From contig NZ_JABFTV010000005.1 of the NCBI RefSeq assembly GCF_021404405.1, positions 310,001-374,000 on the forward strand: 64,000 nucleotides of DNA, read 5' to 3'. This document shows positions 38,801 to 42,066 of the stretch, piece by piece; positions within the stretch are counted from its first letter, which is position 1; each line of letters opens with the position of its first letter. This DNA comes from Billgrantia aerodenitrificans (GTDB lineage: Bacteria > Pseudomonadota > Gammaproteobacteria > Pseudomonadales > Halomonadaceae). A program made the position numbers and the translations under genes. The notes under the pieces are model-generated. The model was not told the DNA's origin. It saw nothing but the letters and a program-made list of their open reading frames with translations, and made no database searches.

Positions 38801-41027
38801 CGCCATAGAAGGTGTCGTTGCCGCTGCCACCCTGCAGCAGCACACTGCCGCTGAAACCGCGGGCATCGAGTACGGTGTTGCCGAACTCCGCCTCGAGCAC
38901 GGCATTGTGAATGTTGACCAGCGTATCGCTGCCGGCCTGGCGGGCGCGGGTCTGGGTCGACATCACCGAAGCCGCGCCGGCACCCATCAGTGCCACGCCG
39001 AAGGTCTCACCATCCAGCGCCCTGGCAAAGGTGCCATCGTCGAGCAGCCGCATGAAATCGCCGACGAAACGCACCGTCCAGCGCACCTCGTCGTCCGTCG
39101 CCTCACGGGCAACCTGCAGATTGCCCGCGCCGATACCAAGGAGCTGCTCCAGGGCGTGCTGTACCTCCAAGGCCTCGGCATCGATGCTCAAGGCAATGGT
39201 CTGCTCACCGCCGAAATGAAACTCGACAATGTCACCAGCGGTGCGCTGCCACACCAGCTCATGCTGCTCGGCAAAGTCGCCACGCCTCAACATGGCGTCA
39301 TCGCCATCGTCGAACAAACGCAGCGAATGGGAGGTAGTGGCTATGGCCGTATTGTTACCGCCGCCACCGTCCAGCAGGTTATTGCCGCGGTTCCCGAACA
39401 ACACATCGTCACCGGCACCGCCGTAGAGCGCGTCGTCGCCGCTACCGCCGATCAGAATGGCGCCACCGCTACCGGCATACAGAGTGTTGTTGCCCGCCAC
39501 ACCCTCCAGACGCACCTGTCCCGTGAAGCCACGGGCATCGAGCACGTTGTCGCTCTCGCCACCCACCAGGCGTGCAAGTTGCACGTTCTCGAGCTGCCAC
39601 AGCGACCAGCCGGAAACGGCCAGCTGTGCATCGCTCAGCGTCATGTTCGCGTCGGCCTGGGCCTCGATCAGGTTCTCGTCACCGCCGCCCGCATTCACCG
39701 TGCCGCCGCCCGCGCCGAGAATGAAGCGGTCGCTCTGCTGGCTGCCCAGCATGGTGGTGTTCGACGCGGTGTCGCGCGCCTGGAAGGTCACCCCGCCAAG
39801 TGCATAGTCAGCGGCACTCAGGGTCTGGCCATTGCCCGCCGCCGCCAGCACGATCTCGACCGGCTGATGAGTGAACGCCACGCTGCCCAGTTGGGTCGCG
39901 ATCTGCGCCTGAGCGCCCTGGTTGGTCAGCGTGATGTTCCCGGCTGAGCGCTCCACCACGTAGGTCAGTTCGGCTTCTTCGGGGCTGAAGCTGTCGCTCA
40001 GGGCGAAGGTGTCGTTGCCGCCAACGGAGACCAAAGTACTCTGGCCAGCGCCCGCCTTGAGTAGATCGTTACCGCCGCCGCCAACGATCAGGTTATCGCC
40101 ATTGCGACCATCCAGCGTCACGCCCAGGGTCGCTGACGCATCGCCGATCAGAATGTCGTCGCCGTTGGTGCCGATCACATGACCGAAGCCGCCCACCTGC
40201 TTGAAGCCGCTGGCATTGCCGGTGCCGAGGTTTACCGCCACCGAAGTGGCATAGTCGGAATAGTCCAGGGTCTGGCTGTGCCGTCCGACGAGAACGTCGA
40301 CGCCCTCGAAGGCGATACCGCCCAGCGTCAGGCTGCGCTCGTCGTAGAGCGCCCAGCTCATGCCGTCCACGGTGGCGGAAAGACGATGCGTGAAGCCGTC
40401 ATCCTCGGGGGCAATATCGCCCGCCTCGCGATACCAGGCCGCATCGATGTCGGTAATTCCGCTGAAGCTGAGCCAGTCGCCGTTCGAATGATCGCCAAAG
40501 CTGGCGTGCCCCTCGCCATCGTCGGTCACCGTCCATGCGGTGTCGGCCTCGAGCCCCTGGATACGGTCATCGCCCTCGCCCCCCACGAAGTTGATGACCA
40601 GCCCCTGGCTGTTGGCCAGGTTCAGGGTGTCGTCGCCGTCCCCACCGTGGAAATTGATCAGCAGCCCGCTCAGATCGACATCCAACAGGTTGGCGTCGAA
40701 GCTCAGCGAATCGTCGTCCTCGCTACCCTGAATCGTGATGCTCCCTGCATCGCGCGCCGCCACCAGGTCGAAGCTGTGGAGTAGCTGCTCCTGCTCCTCC
40801 AGGCGCTCCACCAGCTCCAGGCGCTGCTGATCCGCGGACATGCGCAGCACCATGTCGCTGCCGGCGGCCACCGCTGCCGTCAGCGGATCGGCGGAGAGCA
40901 ACATGCGCGGCTCGAGCCCCTCGAAGATGAAACGCGAGGGCTCGGCCTGGGCACGCTTGGCCCGACGCGACTTGCGCGCCAGCGAAGAGATCAGGTCCGA
41001 CAAGGGCTTGCGCAGGGGGCGATTCAT
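14877..41027 (-). CDS. Giant LEPR-XLL surface protein with RTX-like and beta-solenoid repeats (8716 aa)
   Basis: One unbroken frame of 8716 codons (roughly 0.9 MDa) with a sound AGGAG site before ATG 41027. In order: a basic N-terminus and the LEPRMLLSAD motif (38-47); RTX-like Gly/Asp repeats (about 125-1010); a very long stretch of about 60-residue beta-solenoid repeats with recurrent AGAGKVALAG segments (about 1240-4640), interrupted by a Gly/Ser linker (about 2075-2138); a coiled coil (about 4700-4875); filamentous-haemagglutinin-like strands (about 5030-7030); Calx-beta-like segments (about 7180-7590); a second RTX-like block (about 7880-8475); an acidic linker (about 8590-8653); one hydrophobic segment (about 8655-8672); and a basic/polar tail. 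There is no classical signal peptide. By eye only two Cys occur (about 7590 and 8694). It is probably an adhesin or surface fibre exported by the neighbouring genes. Confidence 0.95.
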   Translation of the reverse strand: MNRPLRKPLSDLISSLARKSRRAKRAQAEPSRFIFEGLEPRMLLSADPLTAAVAAGSDMVLRMSADQQRLELVERLEEQEQLLHSFDLVAARDAGSITIQGSEDDDSLSFDANLLDVDLSGLLINFHGGDGDDTLNLANSQGLVINFVGGEGDDRIQGLEADTAWTVTDDGEGHASFGDHSNGDWLSFSGITDIDAAWYREAGDIAPEDDGFTHRLSATVDGMSWALYDERSLTLGGIAFEGVDVLVGRHSQTLDYSDYATSVAVNLGTGNASGFKQVGGFGHVIGTNGDDILIGDASATLGVTLDGRNGDNLIVGGGGNDLLKAGAGQSTLVSVGGNDTFALSDSFSPEEAELTYVVERSAGNITLTNQGAQAQIATQLGSVAFTHQPVEIVLAAAGNGQTLSAADYALGGVTFQARDTASNTTMLGSQQSDRFILGAGGGTVNAGGGDENLIEAQADANMTLSDAQLAVSGWSLWQLENVQLARLVGGESDNVLDARGFTGQVRLEGVAGNNTLYAGSGGAILIGGSGDDALYGGAGDDVLFGNRGNNLLDGGGGNNTAIATTSHSLRLFDDGDDAMLRRGDFAEQHELVWQRTAGDIVEFHFGGEQTIALSIDAEALEVQHALEQLLGIGAGNLQVAREATDDEVRWTVRFVGDFMRLLDDGTFARALDGETFGVALMGAGAASVMSTQTRARQAGSDTLVNIHNAVLEAEFGNTVLDARGFSGSVLLQGGSGNDTFYGGDGFTQFVTVAGDNTIHAGSGENDITGGAGRDHLIVALATGQQSVTVGGDSFQVDGTVSNYVNVDLLTLVGNDGDNTLDASGWHGLGEHSSLIELMQRGGASQTDIEAFLAALGGRFDPLALADMGATAAVLDITLANGQTHSLNVSDARTLGDLLLLLGTVEGLEAEFDAAEGRLRVVDSTSGAGSFAIVANDTAALLTDALGFAMSGGEWLSQALAGTGAVIDARLGGDNTLTGSRGDDRFIVVAGEHEIDGGAGTNTLVVEHDADMTLEDDTLTLGDLDTALANIQLAELLLTGGSGVTIEATAFTGMTQFRVAEGVAATVKAKSDDRVTVDLAANSLAGLNDVTVEGGATLVGYWKGDSTLDGVTRAFTDHIELRADGRLTITGANLTTDGSDLTLIGRHVTISGASELNTNGGHLHVSAQLPPKVLAPVNSFVDVGLFDLSVNIGDATLTGGSVRIDALLVDPERDWFNQRTGVGLIDKGIDATLNFLQGLSLFGSISTLIANATIDIGADAKITATDGDIVVASEIDITADVSPTKAWGLGVSVSTLITRSNVHVHGQLTASNDIHLSSSVTTTQNVEAAPGGLGGVAGAVAVSVLVSESRVMVWNDAVIDANNDLTVSATTVENNTTKATSAPDKGVVGIAIAANVESSRTEAQLAGDVTVGNDLLVEATTKQGESNGAVTASAGTAKPSGGPSDLRDGIESSFKDASPTALIGNFQSALTDALTDKIKKTVGEKAPNFIGKHFRESEGEKKNSLDVAAALAVSVDLNIAEARLGTSVDRAGNALGDNERSRIVVEGDVTVQALSQHRPAVSASGSAEGVDPNKKEKEKSFTDKVLGNTIIAKYLAAEKKSAVKGNDSAEAQKKQAQDDKSEASEAAKVGVAGAVSFGLLDNSANATIEGNVDLDAGKAISVEAASLNTVDIGSLWGMNLYTAGKAFDDLEGTYDHTSSEGAVATAPSEKVLVADGHQAGGEAGFVYRFLGENGENIDLASEDFSDDERWENLGTPLNIRIGEFVDTLNGYTSGDLGLPGSFDSWTMATAEGSKLAVAGSANVFLVNQNSDARIREGARINLGDETDIGAVEPQAGQSVSVVARNDNHLFSLIGNVSLPSFSGANKADGDAWKKAFKNDIDTIKSGLAGVKSEGSAIGAAVGVHLLGGSATAMIERGVELVADSLDVRAANETLLLGMGVSSGQADKVAFNATAVANIVNNFTLAQVQDAVQLKIGNGSVEGETAGPSLRISANDDTYAFGIAGGVAQGGSVGIGASVVVSVIERDTTAVLGSLAEDLAFAGRIAVGGDALVEANTFGVVVDMALAGAKAGGKAPSGVSSDSGSGSGGSGGGSGEDDPNKWPNNQSNYDNVLAELTGKLGQGGGSGGGTGGGGGDKKGGFGVGVSGSVVVHVGNDNTQALVQGLELFDVSGSTRVAANDSTHLGLLAGGASLSLGGSGAQVAVAGAAALAFQDGITRARIDHVARFDSQGLEVEALRGGWAVVASAGLAMAKGQKGFGFAGSASVLRSLRTVDAGLLNIQAGSLGDVSVIARDAANTILVAGAVAGGGKAGVGGAAAYAEISHDVQARVDGLGSDGAAMAVTGMSVDAKSEALIVSIAGSAGIGASAQGVGLAGTVAINRIENTTQALLKDAYLTAPQSEGEEGEEGEQDAVPFAVRVSAEDRSSIWSLSGAVGVGGTAGFGAAISVNYLSNTTSALIQGGVIEQAAGVAVLAANTGLLRTLTIGVGASKKVAGSGSVSANIIANSLRAGIDSQRIEATKAISVLAQDRTQLIAISGAAAGAGKAALAGSVSVNIIDNDTRATILDSHLTTDEGVLLSATSSSLVVSVAIGGAGAGKVGLAGAVTVNLVSGQTVAQVKNSQLTAGDDIQVQATDSAQLVVVAIGAAGAGKVAGGVSSTTVQTDNAIVALVEGGRLEADNVRIWAGLAEETERGAFDLEALTGVNPETEGTELAEGEEEPDIAARDMGNLNWSSGVVSVSIAGSGAGAAAGSAAVNLNWMRSSIRAEVSGGAVVVARNDVEVKAYDKKGLASFAFGVAGAGKVAGGAAISFNYIGGDPSDPSRTIDNTSDDDVNASQDMLILEGSGNTFGYKAGQVAAVIDNAEVTAEAGNVTVESHAEAQLLNITAGGAGAGKVALAGSIAINFMQHDLLARIGGGAQVVANAVAGDDTTGHVRVSASVAPIMINIAGAAAGAGAVGLAGASATNDMASIVSARIDGAATRVTADGNVDVQARLLRVTDGVPQMNVDNSLIPEEEETGDRPATPEQGDQIWSFALSGAGAGKVAVSGALSLNWLRSNVEAVIDAAEVNAEGDVRVAASDDLGLNAFTVAASGAGAFAAAGYFAYNYVGGNPDNPADDASNRIAALIQNGAKVTAGGSVLLEATSDSRINAYTIGGAVAGFAALSGTTTLNFTRKEIRAEVLGGATRVEAGEHILIEAEDSSRMTSASVQVNVAVKGGAAGISVVYHDIQNRIVAGSQGAELETRQHGGGDVVIRADSLSSNLITSAGVTYGTFGAGAANAGSSVIRNLAEARVDGGTVRADGTLLVHADVVDTSRIVLGTVAAGAVAIGGGVSVDLMGSDSRAWIGGNADVLARGNGDGRAVTQRWDDGWKTESHKGVVVLATSHMTFLTVAATVAGGIGSLAANVTVDGVNGSTQAYIENARVRSGGDVVVRALHHTDADSGGGAAAIGAGLAAAAGVDTTLLGHRTEAWIDGSDYSSPEAMVKADEALMVEAEASVVFLSVVMGIAVDIAPGAALAGSASAVNVSMETRATVRQASIEGRTIDVRAENHVDGRFIVGALAGSGGFGAGASLAVGLLNPRAVTSIQGASLTASNDIRIAARQTLDMGISVVAGAVGGGALSGAFSVMMADAHTEALVASYAGQRSELRSTGGSVEVVANTLTKMNVRENAGDYLQGVGAVSVGGVGAGASVEVMVLRERTLASIDDYSLVHAAGDIRVEALLERDINSAVLAFTASGTLSLNGAISVISLGAGLSEDAVADVEELGQLVSGSFAGFANGDYAMQESASSGDSGIEDDDDDPYDPEDFERDFDAPANAGNQNQANRKTTNQALDELTFQVSFDVEKNGQVIGDTTAKVGRFTELDAAGDIVVEAKELLEVGIVTGGAAISGAASVGISIAVLELNGAVSATVGYGSSLAADGQIRVASHAELNSNLHAVGGAAALGIAIGGQSTIILDRSIQQAYIEDAGTPAQAVVINTPGNLTLSASVDRQHQALAAGGSIGKVAAGISVGVVEISGATQAWLGERAILGDDTLLNNVMVSATSLDRVNLTVVAVAAGLAGAGTANVSTVSLSNDVQAWLGSGITLSALGDVVISALHTPRVSVESLGVAVSAGVGIGASVVVGNLGTRVLAQVGTPGGANSDISLRAANLTVEAGSTLLNDAPSLYARAVGSAGGALLGLNATVITLRDNARAEAVIGNTQSNRAAPGEPQSDNNIEVAGHLRVVTDLRTSLEGRAISVVGGLVAAGAAVVDVRQNTQSRARIGDGHLIGAGRVSVEAGGHQQAELYSLAGSGGVVAGAGAGNHLRQTAITHATVGASTLSVTAPLTSTDPDAGKLLIRANQIFEMESQILAAAGGVLGGTGAEARFRITADTLASVSANANVTADSLDMFAESEVIRERLAGNGHDTIRGVAGGAVAGAGASTDALFDLDTRVEVGAGAKLTTTVGDLRLEALNAITFHDQINLTAAGLGSGAGITSHIRDDDMAASVLIHQNAVLHSAGELVATARGTGDLSSVLLMDTYGAATVGVGDVRVILSPNNRIVMHEGASATAFGDINFAAGGDIRGNRDVYALSATLDSFAGSLIPITDLNARAEMNQSHLIDIRSGAELVGARDITLFTERFGFSDMNAQAKGVSWISAVTGAIDAALGGGGGSEILDGDVVTRSNGRVNIDGTVRTGIDRHQRLVLEMANIDSLARDINQALESLRSELQTIRSANEPDILSLLGQIDALEAELALLEEQLVELNDELVALEAEKIELEDELGELEDELDVLTTALAALDDEDDEKTDEIARLEAEIAAKQGEIATKQDEIAAKQSAITAKNAAIATTEQSIAGRQGDIATRESQIAQKQSEIAAKQAEIDAKEAELDALFTGNAGNFLVAREGYDDIGFSVGYTRGQSELVDELRDLRERFALYRSSGNQQLIDFYTNEIARIEQHLLDEGFAEKVGNDILINEVDQLTVYIDDVWAQAGTVYVFADDLTGSGEVDAPGDASITILNTAPSRMVLGSTQIPQVVGGLYFNLTEVGSAAAINLLNSSLTTSLSGLNPVGSEGATPRITIVNSSGVYFDSSDGVRGQVLDALVRGLQLEGLSDTARDAFLYDNNDYGNSPAASVLFAVTGLTRNVSGEIVAYAAGSLEIEGEMRAESLLLSSAGEISVRGLSQFNPGGNPDAQAVKAHSGDGVGGLSAEALEAIRNSRGDSPDLSAGVIVIDAEFVNLNGYIRAGEDIYRLVLGDADAQRIADHIRSGSTSSIVLPASSGTALAIFNPRTGQIEVQNIAIEGGRLDITGHVVNTGNGLLEVLGGYGTIEVINNTQYALAVGGLDVSRPGQGILRIDDKFTGLHEYRYDPDGNNTYTFKPREDARYGFSVAQDSTERRYAVKGSSSWLGIDALAADPRTLNWGNSELSPGKLQDSLSYFYTSNETGYRYAQSQIGAEPGEALQNWNDIPVQLVDKWSTSTWYGKKTNYAKFVQERESVILHTHSVEANRDVQIRFIGNQTGTINVESRGDVVLIGDLANHNGTSTVKTEGAIRQNDDQRRDIRISGAEIVLRAEDGIGNGRAIDLHNRLGPDAAAAPPMRLDAVTVRGDINVHQLNGDLTVNRAHAGGNVSLMAAGSLIAGTLQGGTTAHVQGGNLTLIAEGGSIGSIAANNPLLIQQSGEGRLNATARGDIALHQVSGDLGVERIVSAQGDVWLRAAGDLLDRNDDSRRDERTIEQLRGVWDRMGLVPGEEGGRIEAAKQELKDRKANEYQTYWNYRFATSEDVIGGLVDGETYRIKSIDEHGNLLLEVGSGDERTEVRLVAPDIAADDPRAGHRFYTSGSDFFTIDSLADVTADGLLAAGGALAVGQTLTYRRVVEYDPDQGVILTERERSAYREALLELDPSLADDEAALEARIDGIAQDRTTVYRQLHAIHGVDENGSATLLRELNYQATLTAAEVANIEFSVKEWTEAELLSLIGAGLLQETTSTRTEIQAANVEAAGNITLIAGGNIGVASGRELLDMTNGLAGLSEEQRLMLSAAERQDVSYLKHAPVEANVNFVVGDRVGGVTTVTLERTDGEAWDTTWFKPGETLDIHGRSLNITENGLYYEIVSVDGGTLVLTTALDVVAESGVDVELAAVLLDPRSTEAFGPDGLPVIRFISISLVEDFNVYNGGEIYVEAEGSVYLGADAEEGEASLRLAKLHAGADARIKVSGSILAAQTLSGDLVIRSGDLVLEAANGQIGSSPDSRLQLDLKEGATVTARAQQDIHLHALGSDMRIGTMFSQSGDLWLSADGSILDGLNHGLINMLANNIHLTAGENIGRENNFLEFATRPGGVINAQAGNDIYLDTVDGSMIIGYIEAGEHVYLRALHSILGTNGNELAGDIKATTLRLETRIGGVGQADRLLAIMTDDEIGRLDLDSADTAFVREVLGSASLGRSGDLRLGQVRAGSDNTLALIFSEVGNIFNALDEGEINILSYGVYLVAQHNIGRQDKVITTATGVLQGESREGQVYLNNSGHLVIDGKGLTAAGDIEITTNSPMTVSENLISHSGNIYLYAMESSDPDDNGDIVTFTNGVLVEAEQGSIFVSAGDGIVIEDDQVVLRASRDIYLRVETWESTLLGTRLDDTQASSVLRGTLEAGESIVMRGGNEKGQHWLIEENATLIATTVELDTGNGNNRFELQGQIEATSVLLNGGNDGDVLWLAGSIVADQVLIQGGTGDDRVTFDGEHALGRLEVDLGAGNDTLRVHGTIHAEHGMRFYGGAGNDDLMLHADELLGEIELLGGEGDDTLTVVELNSRTDGLLMDGGSGSDTYRIVMHQGVNANYEITVADGGAINDGVDFLFIEGRGFDDYPGMLDRDMGAFVDGDMSDLFLIRRNFIARLEGDSSQGVTGGNVERINYGADMNGRVTVNGHDGDDVFVVDDTSALMTLDGGNGNDRFQIGQLFAEHPNPEGTAVDGYYATGVRVGDEIRVTPTNLGYLSYGNSEAMVIYGGDGDDEFIVYSNKGLLRMEGEDGNDNFVIRAFIAENDIEIRGGSGDDNIEYNINAPVSIDGGSGYNTVTVLGTEGADQFVITEDGVFGAGLNIGFENIQRVRVDGLEGDDTFYVLSTRFDVVTELIGGVGSDTFIVGGDVTGRIISANPEGRSSLVTHGFASAEEAYQTLLADGLPVSVVDQRSGVVVVTEPGGSTRVVEGGGPSSWFVSLALSTGGLADGTLVTLTVSAAMASSHDRSRTPHGGRSAETVKLSLQEDGEYTQAITVDFVLVDGVWTPAQEIFVKAPDDDVVEGTRLVTVSYQAQVALPEGHDGEMPDALQSLLSQPLANTMVTVYDNDLGDVVLNVPGDRLQLIEGDSVTGQDGSFELRLSAPLQVGEVVTVTLDLSAFGDRVSASTTTLVFDHTNWDQAQTVTLTAVDNDRVENRLDGRVLFELSSNLDGSIYEDVKASTVRVTVYDNDSPGLVIQQTDGRTLVTTAGATDSYTLRLTQAIVEPVTVRLFSDGLTDVVLGDRVFLDTLFSGAVAIEVLAGAEAGPRLRLLESSWAELGVSVGMTLTLVDPAGDVLQVRVNHVDADGYLHLTQGVDVAAGNWQLTEVAIPAVTFTAEDWYCTVEVTLRADNGFVAAETERYVMPFAPQPHVLDRIQGPLILEGGVGDTDRTLNAAIMLPHESTGQLGDGLGQGLGDDDHTDDTDTLILHADASVQSLHGSLTANRVTGLGMGEGVLSQDDGRGAGTTIDTLRGVTFHGMEIVELLLGSGNDHLEIDLDPVAFSGEWSAAASGERAMLIRDGSWREDGFRAGDGLLIGGERFLVFGFTSAGHMLLDRPLAELLKALGDQRPAVIREMPLTVVHGGGGDDLIEIRGGYDAQIPLIVFGDTSRSGARYSAVSGEPTRLAQPFTKPGNNVIDASQAIGGVVLVGGAGNDTLIGGAGNDQLFGGGGNNTLDARVGGNNHLYGNGSIDVDLSVRLSQAERVMTLYSTTGDVAHATGDRLVAGDNRLYGGNGNDVLIGDHGVIELEARKGIANLRLLDSQRVISVRSTDPASYGHNHLEVTGGRNILIGGSGNDTLQGGSGDDILIGDHADVTFGRVNDFRNIVKIVVRDEGFDGDDIIEGGSGNDVLLGGGGNDILYGGTALSGNHTGNDVLVGDFAVLTFVNGQLRHLVTLPSARAGHDELHGGAGNNVLVGGEGNDTITGENGRNVVLADLGELVWNSAGHLVKAMSTNPGRGGNDTVTLGHGGNLVIGGDGNNTIHSGDGNDLLAGDHAEALFDQNGVILSFTSLHFNHGGNDTITSGAGNDWIIGGHGNDRITVTSGDNVVLGDNGRILARDGIRQRVESLDTRASTGGNDVIHVGTGNDQVIAGVGNDHVTNVAGETVIIGDVGVILSDARGRYTMAETGRTDLGGDNRLFGGSDRDIMFGGKGDDYLDGGPGNDILFGDFGRVTRTSQMITVETINHFEGGNDTLITGPGRNIAIGGAGNDRFDGNFDLDTMIGEYARIRIMLSGSNEAEQITSIVTLAQGRLDLIRQAQQNLYEEERDDGVQEALGWLDMTPQGLLGNGNLFARHDQPGFQARGMEGLRTLIDEWVERQQGAGSSGLRTSVASSVAASVGEASAPAQAPSQDAAPEDVTNESSDEVLEAEPQELPLEETELPQEAAEEGEPAEVTQEVDEDAALEVAGLIGALAGASGWGVARSKTNGTEPARMAALRREQAACEWQRLMKSDNGAERQQEHSEDE
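15600..17390 (-). repeat. C-terminal RTX-like repeat block in the giant protein
   Basis: Codes for about 600 residues of GGxGNDxLxGG-type nonapeptides arranged in about eight or nine larger units of roughly 60 residues. Each unit has two or three nonapeptides, a GNVVLGDxGxI-like strand and a variable insert before the next GGND. Nonapeptides of this kind bind Ca2+ in hemolysin-type proteins. Confidence 0.85.
26406..26636 (-). repeat. Heptad coiled-coil repeat (11 x 21 bp)
   Basis: Eleven in-frame 7-residue units of the form xxEIAAK (EAEIAAK, QGEIATK, QDEIAAK, QSAITAK and so on to EAELDAL), at about residues 4798-4874. They continue a Leu/Glu-rich coiled coil that begins about 80 residues earlier. 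This part is all-helical inside an otherwise beta-rich protein. Confidence 0.9.
27100..37300 (-). repeat. Beta-solenoid repeat region of the giant protein
   Basis: About 3400 residues of degenerate repeats with a period near 55-60 residues. Each unit follows the pattern (S)GAGAGKVALAGSVSVN, about ten residues, TxAxI, xxAxVxAxGDVxVxAxD. The units are too diverged at the DNA level to be simple tandem copies, but the protein periodicity is obvious. Such alternating strands with Gly/Ala turns are expected to fold as a long beta-helix fibre. Confidence 0.8.
34615..34806 (-). other. Gly/Ser-rich linker within the giant protein
   Basis: Codes for about 64 residues. Two low-complexity Gly/Ser tracts (SGSGSGGSGGGSG and QGGGSGGGTGGGGG) flank a polar DDPNKWPNNQSNYDNVLAELTG segment. 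It interrupts the solenoid repeats and is probably flexible and surface-exposed. Confidence 0.8.
38000..40650 (-). repeat. N-terminal RTX-like repeat block in the giant protein
   Basis: Codes for several clusters of Gly/Asp nonapeptide-like units (for example IGGSGDDALYGGAGDDVLFGN, LQGGSGNDTFYGGDG, ITGGAGRDHL) separated by inserts of 60-150 residues with repeated VLDARGFxGxVxL strands. These units are more degenerate than the C-terminal block. Confidence 0.75.
40887..40916 (-). other. LEPR-XLL motif at the N-terminus of the giant protein
   Basis: Codes for LEPRMLLSAD, residues 38-47, preceded by a basic Lys/Arg-rich segment and FIFEG. This matches the motif that defines the LEPR-XLL N-terminal domain of very long bacterial surface proteins (recalled family knowledge). 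Its role is thought to be targeting or processing but is not established. Confidence 0.85.
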
Positions 41028-41188
41028 CTCGATGCTCCTGGTTCTTCTTTTTTTCCGCTACGTAGTCAAACCGCTATGCGAAAACGGGCTGCCACTCATG
41101 CCGACGCGCGGCACACCTCTTTCGCATAGCGCCTCACATGGCGCCTGCTAGAGGCGGCTCGTGTATCGCACGCGAGCCGCCATCGGCA

Positions 41189-41992
41189 TCAATGCACCGG
41201 TTTCTCGTCGGTATCGCTCTGGCTTACCGCCTCATCGGCGGGATCGCCCTTGCTCAGTGCTCCCACGCGGGAACCGCCGCGCGCCAAGCGGCTCAGACGA
41301 TTGAAGTTACGCATCGACTGCAGGTGCACGTAGAGCAGTTCCAGCTCATCGGTGGCCAGCATGCTCTTCAAGGCATCTTCCGGCAGCGCCTTGAGCTTCT
41401 GGCGATTCACCGCCTTGAAGCCGGTCAGCGTGCGCTTGCCGCCTTCGGGCAGGCTGATCTGGGCTTCCACCGCCTCCAACAGGTCGAGCTCGGCCAGCCG
41501 CGCACAGAAGGTGCGGGTGCGCTGGAAGTGCGCCTGATAGTCCTGCAGAAAGTCGAGCACCTTGGCCATGTACTGGGTCTGCTCGCCGTCGCTGTCGAAG
41601 AAGCGCTCGCCGCGGCCCTCGGCATTCAGGCCTTCGTAGTCTTCATCGATGCACAGGGTGAACGTCTTGCCATCCTCACTGGAGGCGAACACGAAGGGAT
41701 AACGACGCAGGAAGGCCGGCACGTACTCGCCACGCCATTGGCCTTCGCCGTCCACCATCAGGTTCGAGTCCTGGTCGATGCCCAGCACCGCTACCGGCAG
41801 CACGCTGCCCTCGGCATCGGTGAACACGATCGGCAGGTCGCTTGCCGCCGCGGGAAACTCAGCGGCCATCAGCGGCACCGAATTGACCTGGCCGGCAAAA
41901 CCGAAATCCTTGCCGACCTTGAGAGACAGCTCACCGTGCTTGTCACGGGTGATCGGCTGCACGTTGCGATAGATCAGGAGTTGAGTAGCCAA
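41189..41992 (-). CDS. SapC family protein
   Basis: A protein of about 267 residues matching the SapC family, named from a Campylobacter surface-array locus, with exact function unknown. Family marks are the start ATQLLIYRNVQPI, the segment VNSVPLMAAEFPAAASDLPIVF, the WRGEYVPAFLRRYPFVF box and GERFFD. The best start is the TTG at 41992, with AAGGAGG exactly 5 bases upstream; an in-frame ATG at 42013 would place that perfect ribosome site inside the gene. There is no signal peptide, so it is probably cytoplasmic. It lies 74 bases after the TolC gene and 161 bases before the giant gene, same strand, consistent with a part in making or exporting the giant protein. Confidence 0.88.
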   Translation of the reverse strand: MATQLLIYRNVQPITRDKHGELSLKVGKDFGFAGQVNSVPLMAAEFPAAASDLPIVFTDAEGSVLPVAVLGIDQDSNLMVDGEGQWRGEYVPAFLRRYPFVFASSEDGKTFTLCIDEDYEGLNAEGRGERFFDSDGEQTQYMAKVLDFLQDYQAHFQRTRTFCARLAELDLLEAVEAQISLPEGGKRTLTGFKAVNRQKLKALPEDALKSMLATDELELLYVHLQSMRNFNRLSRLARGGSRVGALSKGDPADEAVSQSDTDEKPVH

Positions 41993-42066
41993 GTTGGCCT
42001 CCTTGCATTGCATCTTGTCGTCGCTCCCCACCAGGCGGTCGGGAGCCGTTGTCGCGCAGGCAGCGC

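Noticed and set aside
14877..41027. Giant frame as a nonribosomal peptide or polyketide synthase
   Set aside because: No condensation, adenylation or ketosynthase motifs; the content is Gly/Asp repeats and beta-solenoid units.
14877..41027. Two-partner secretion (FhaB/FhaC) system
   Set aside because: Although the repeats look haemagglutinin-like, there is no TPS N-terminal domain, no Sec signal peptide and no FhaC/TpsB-type gene in the window.
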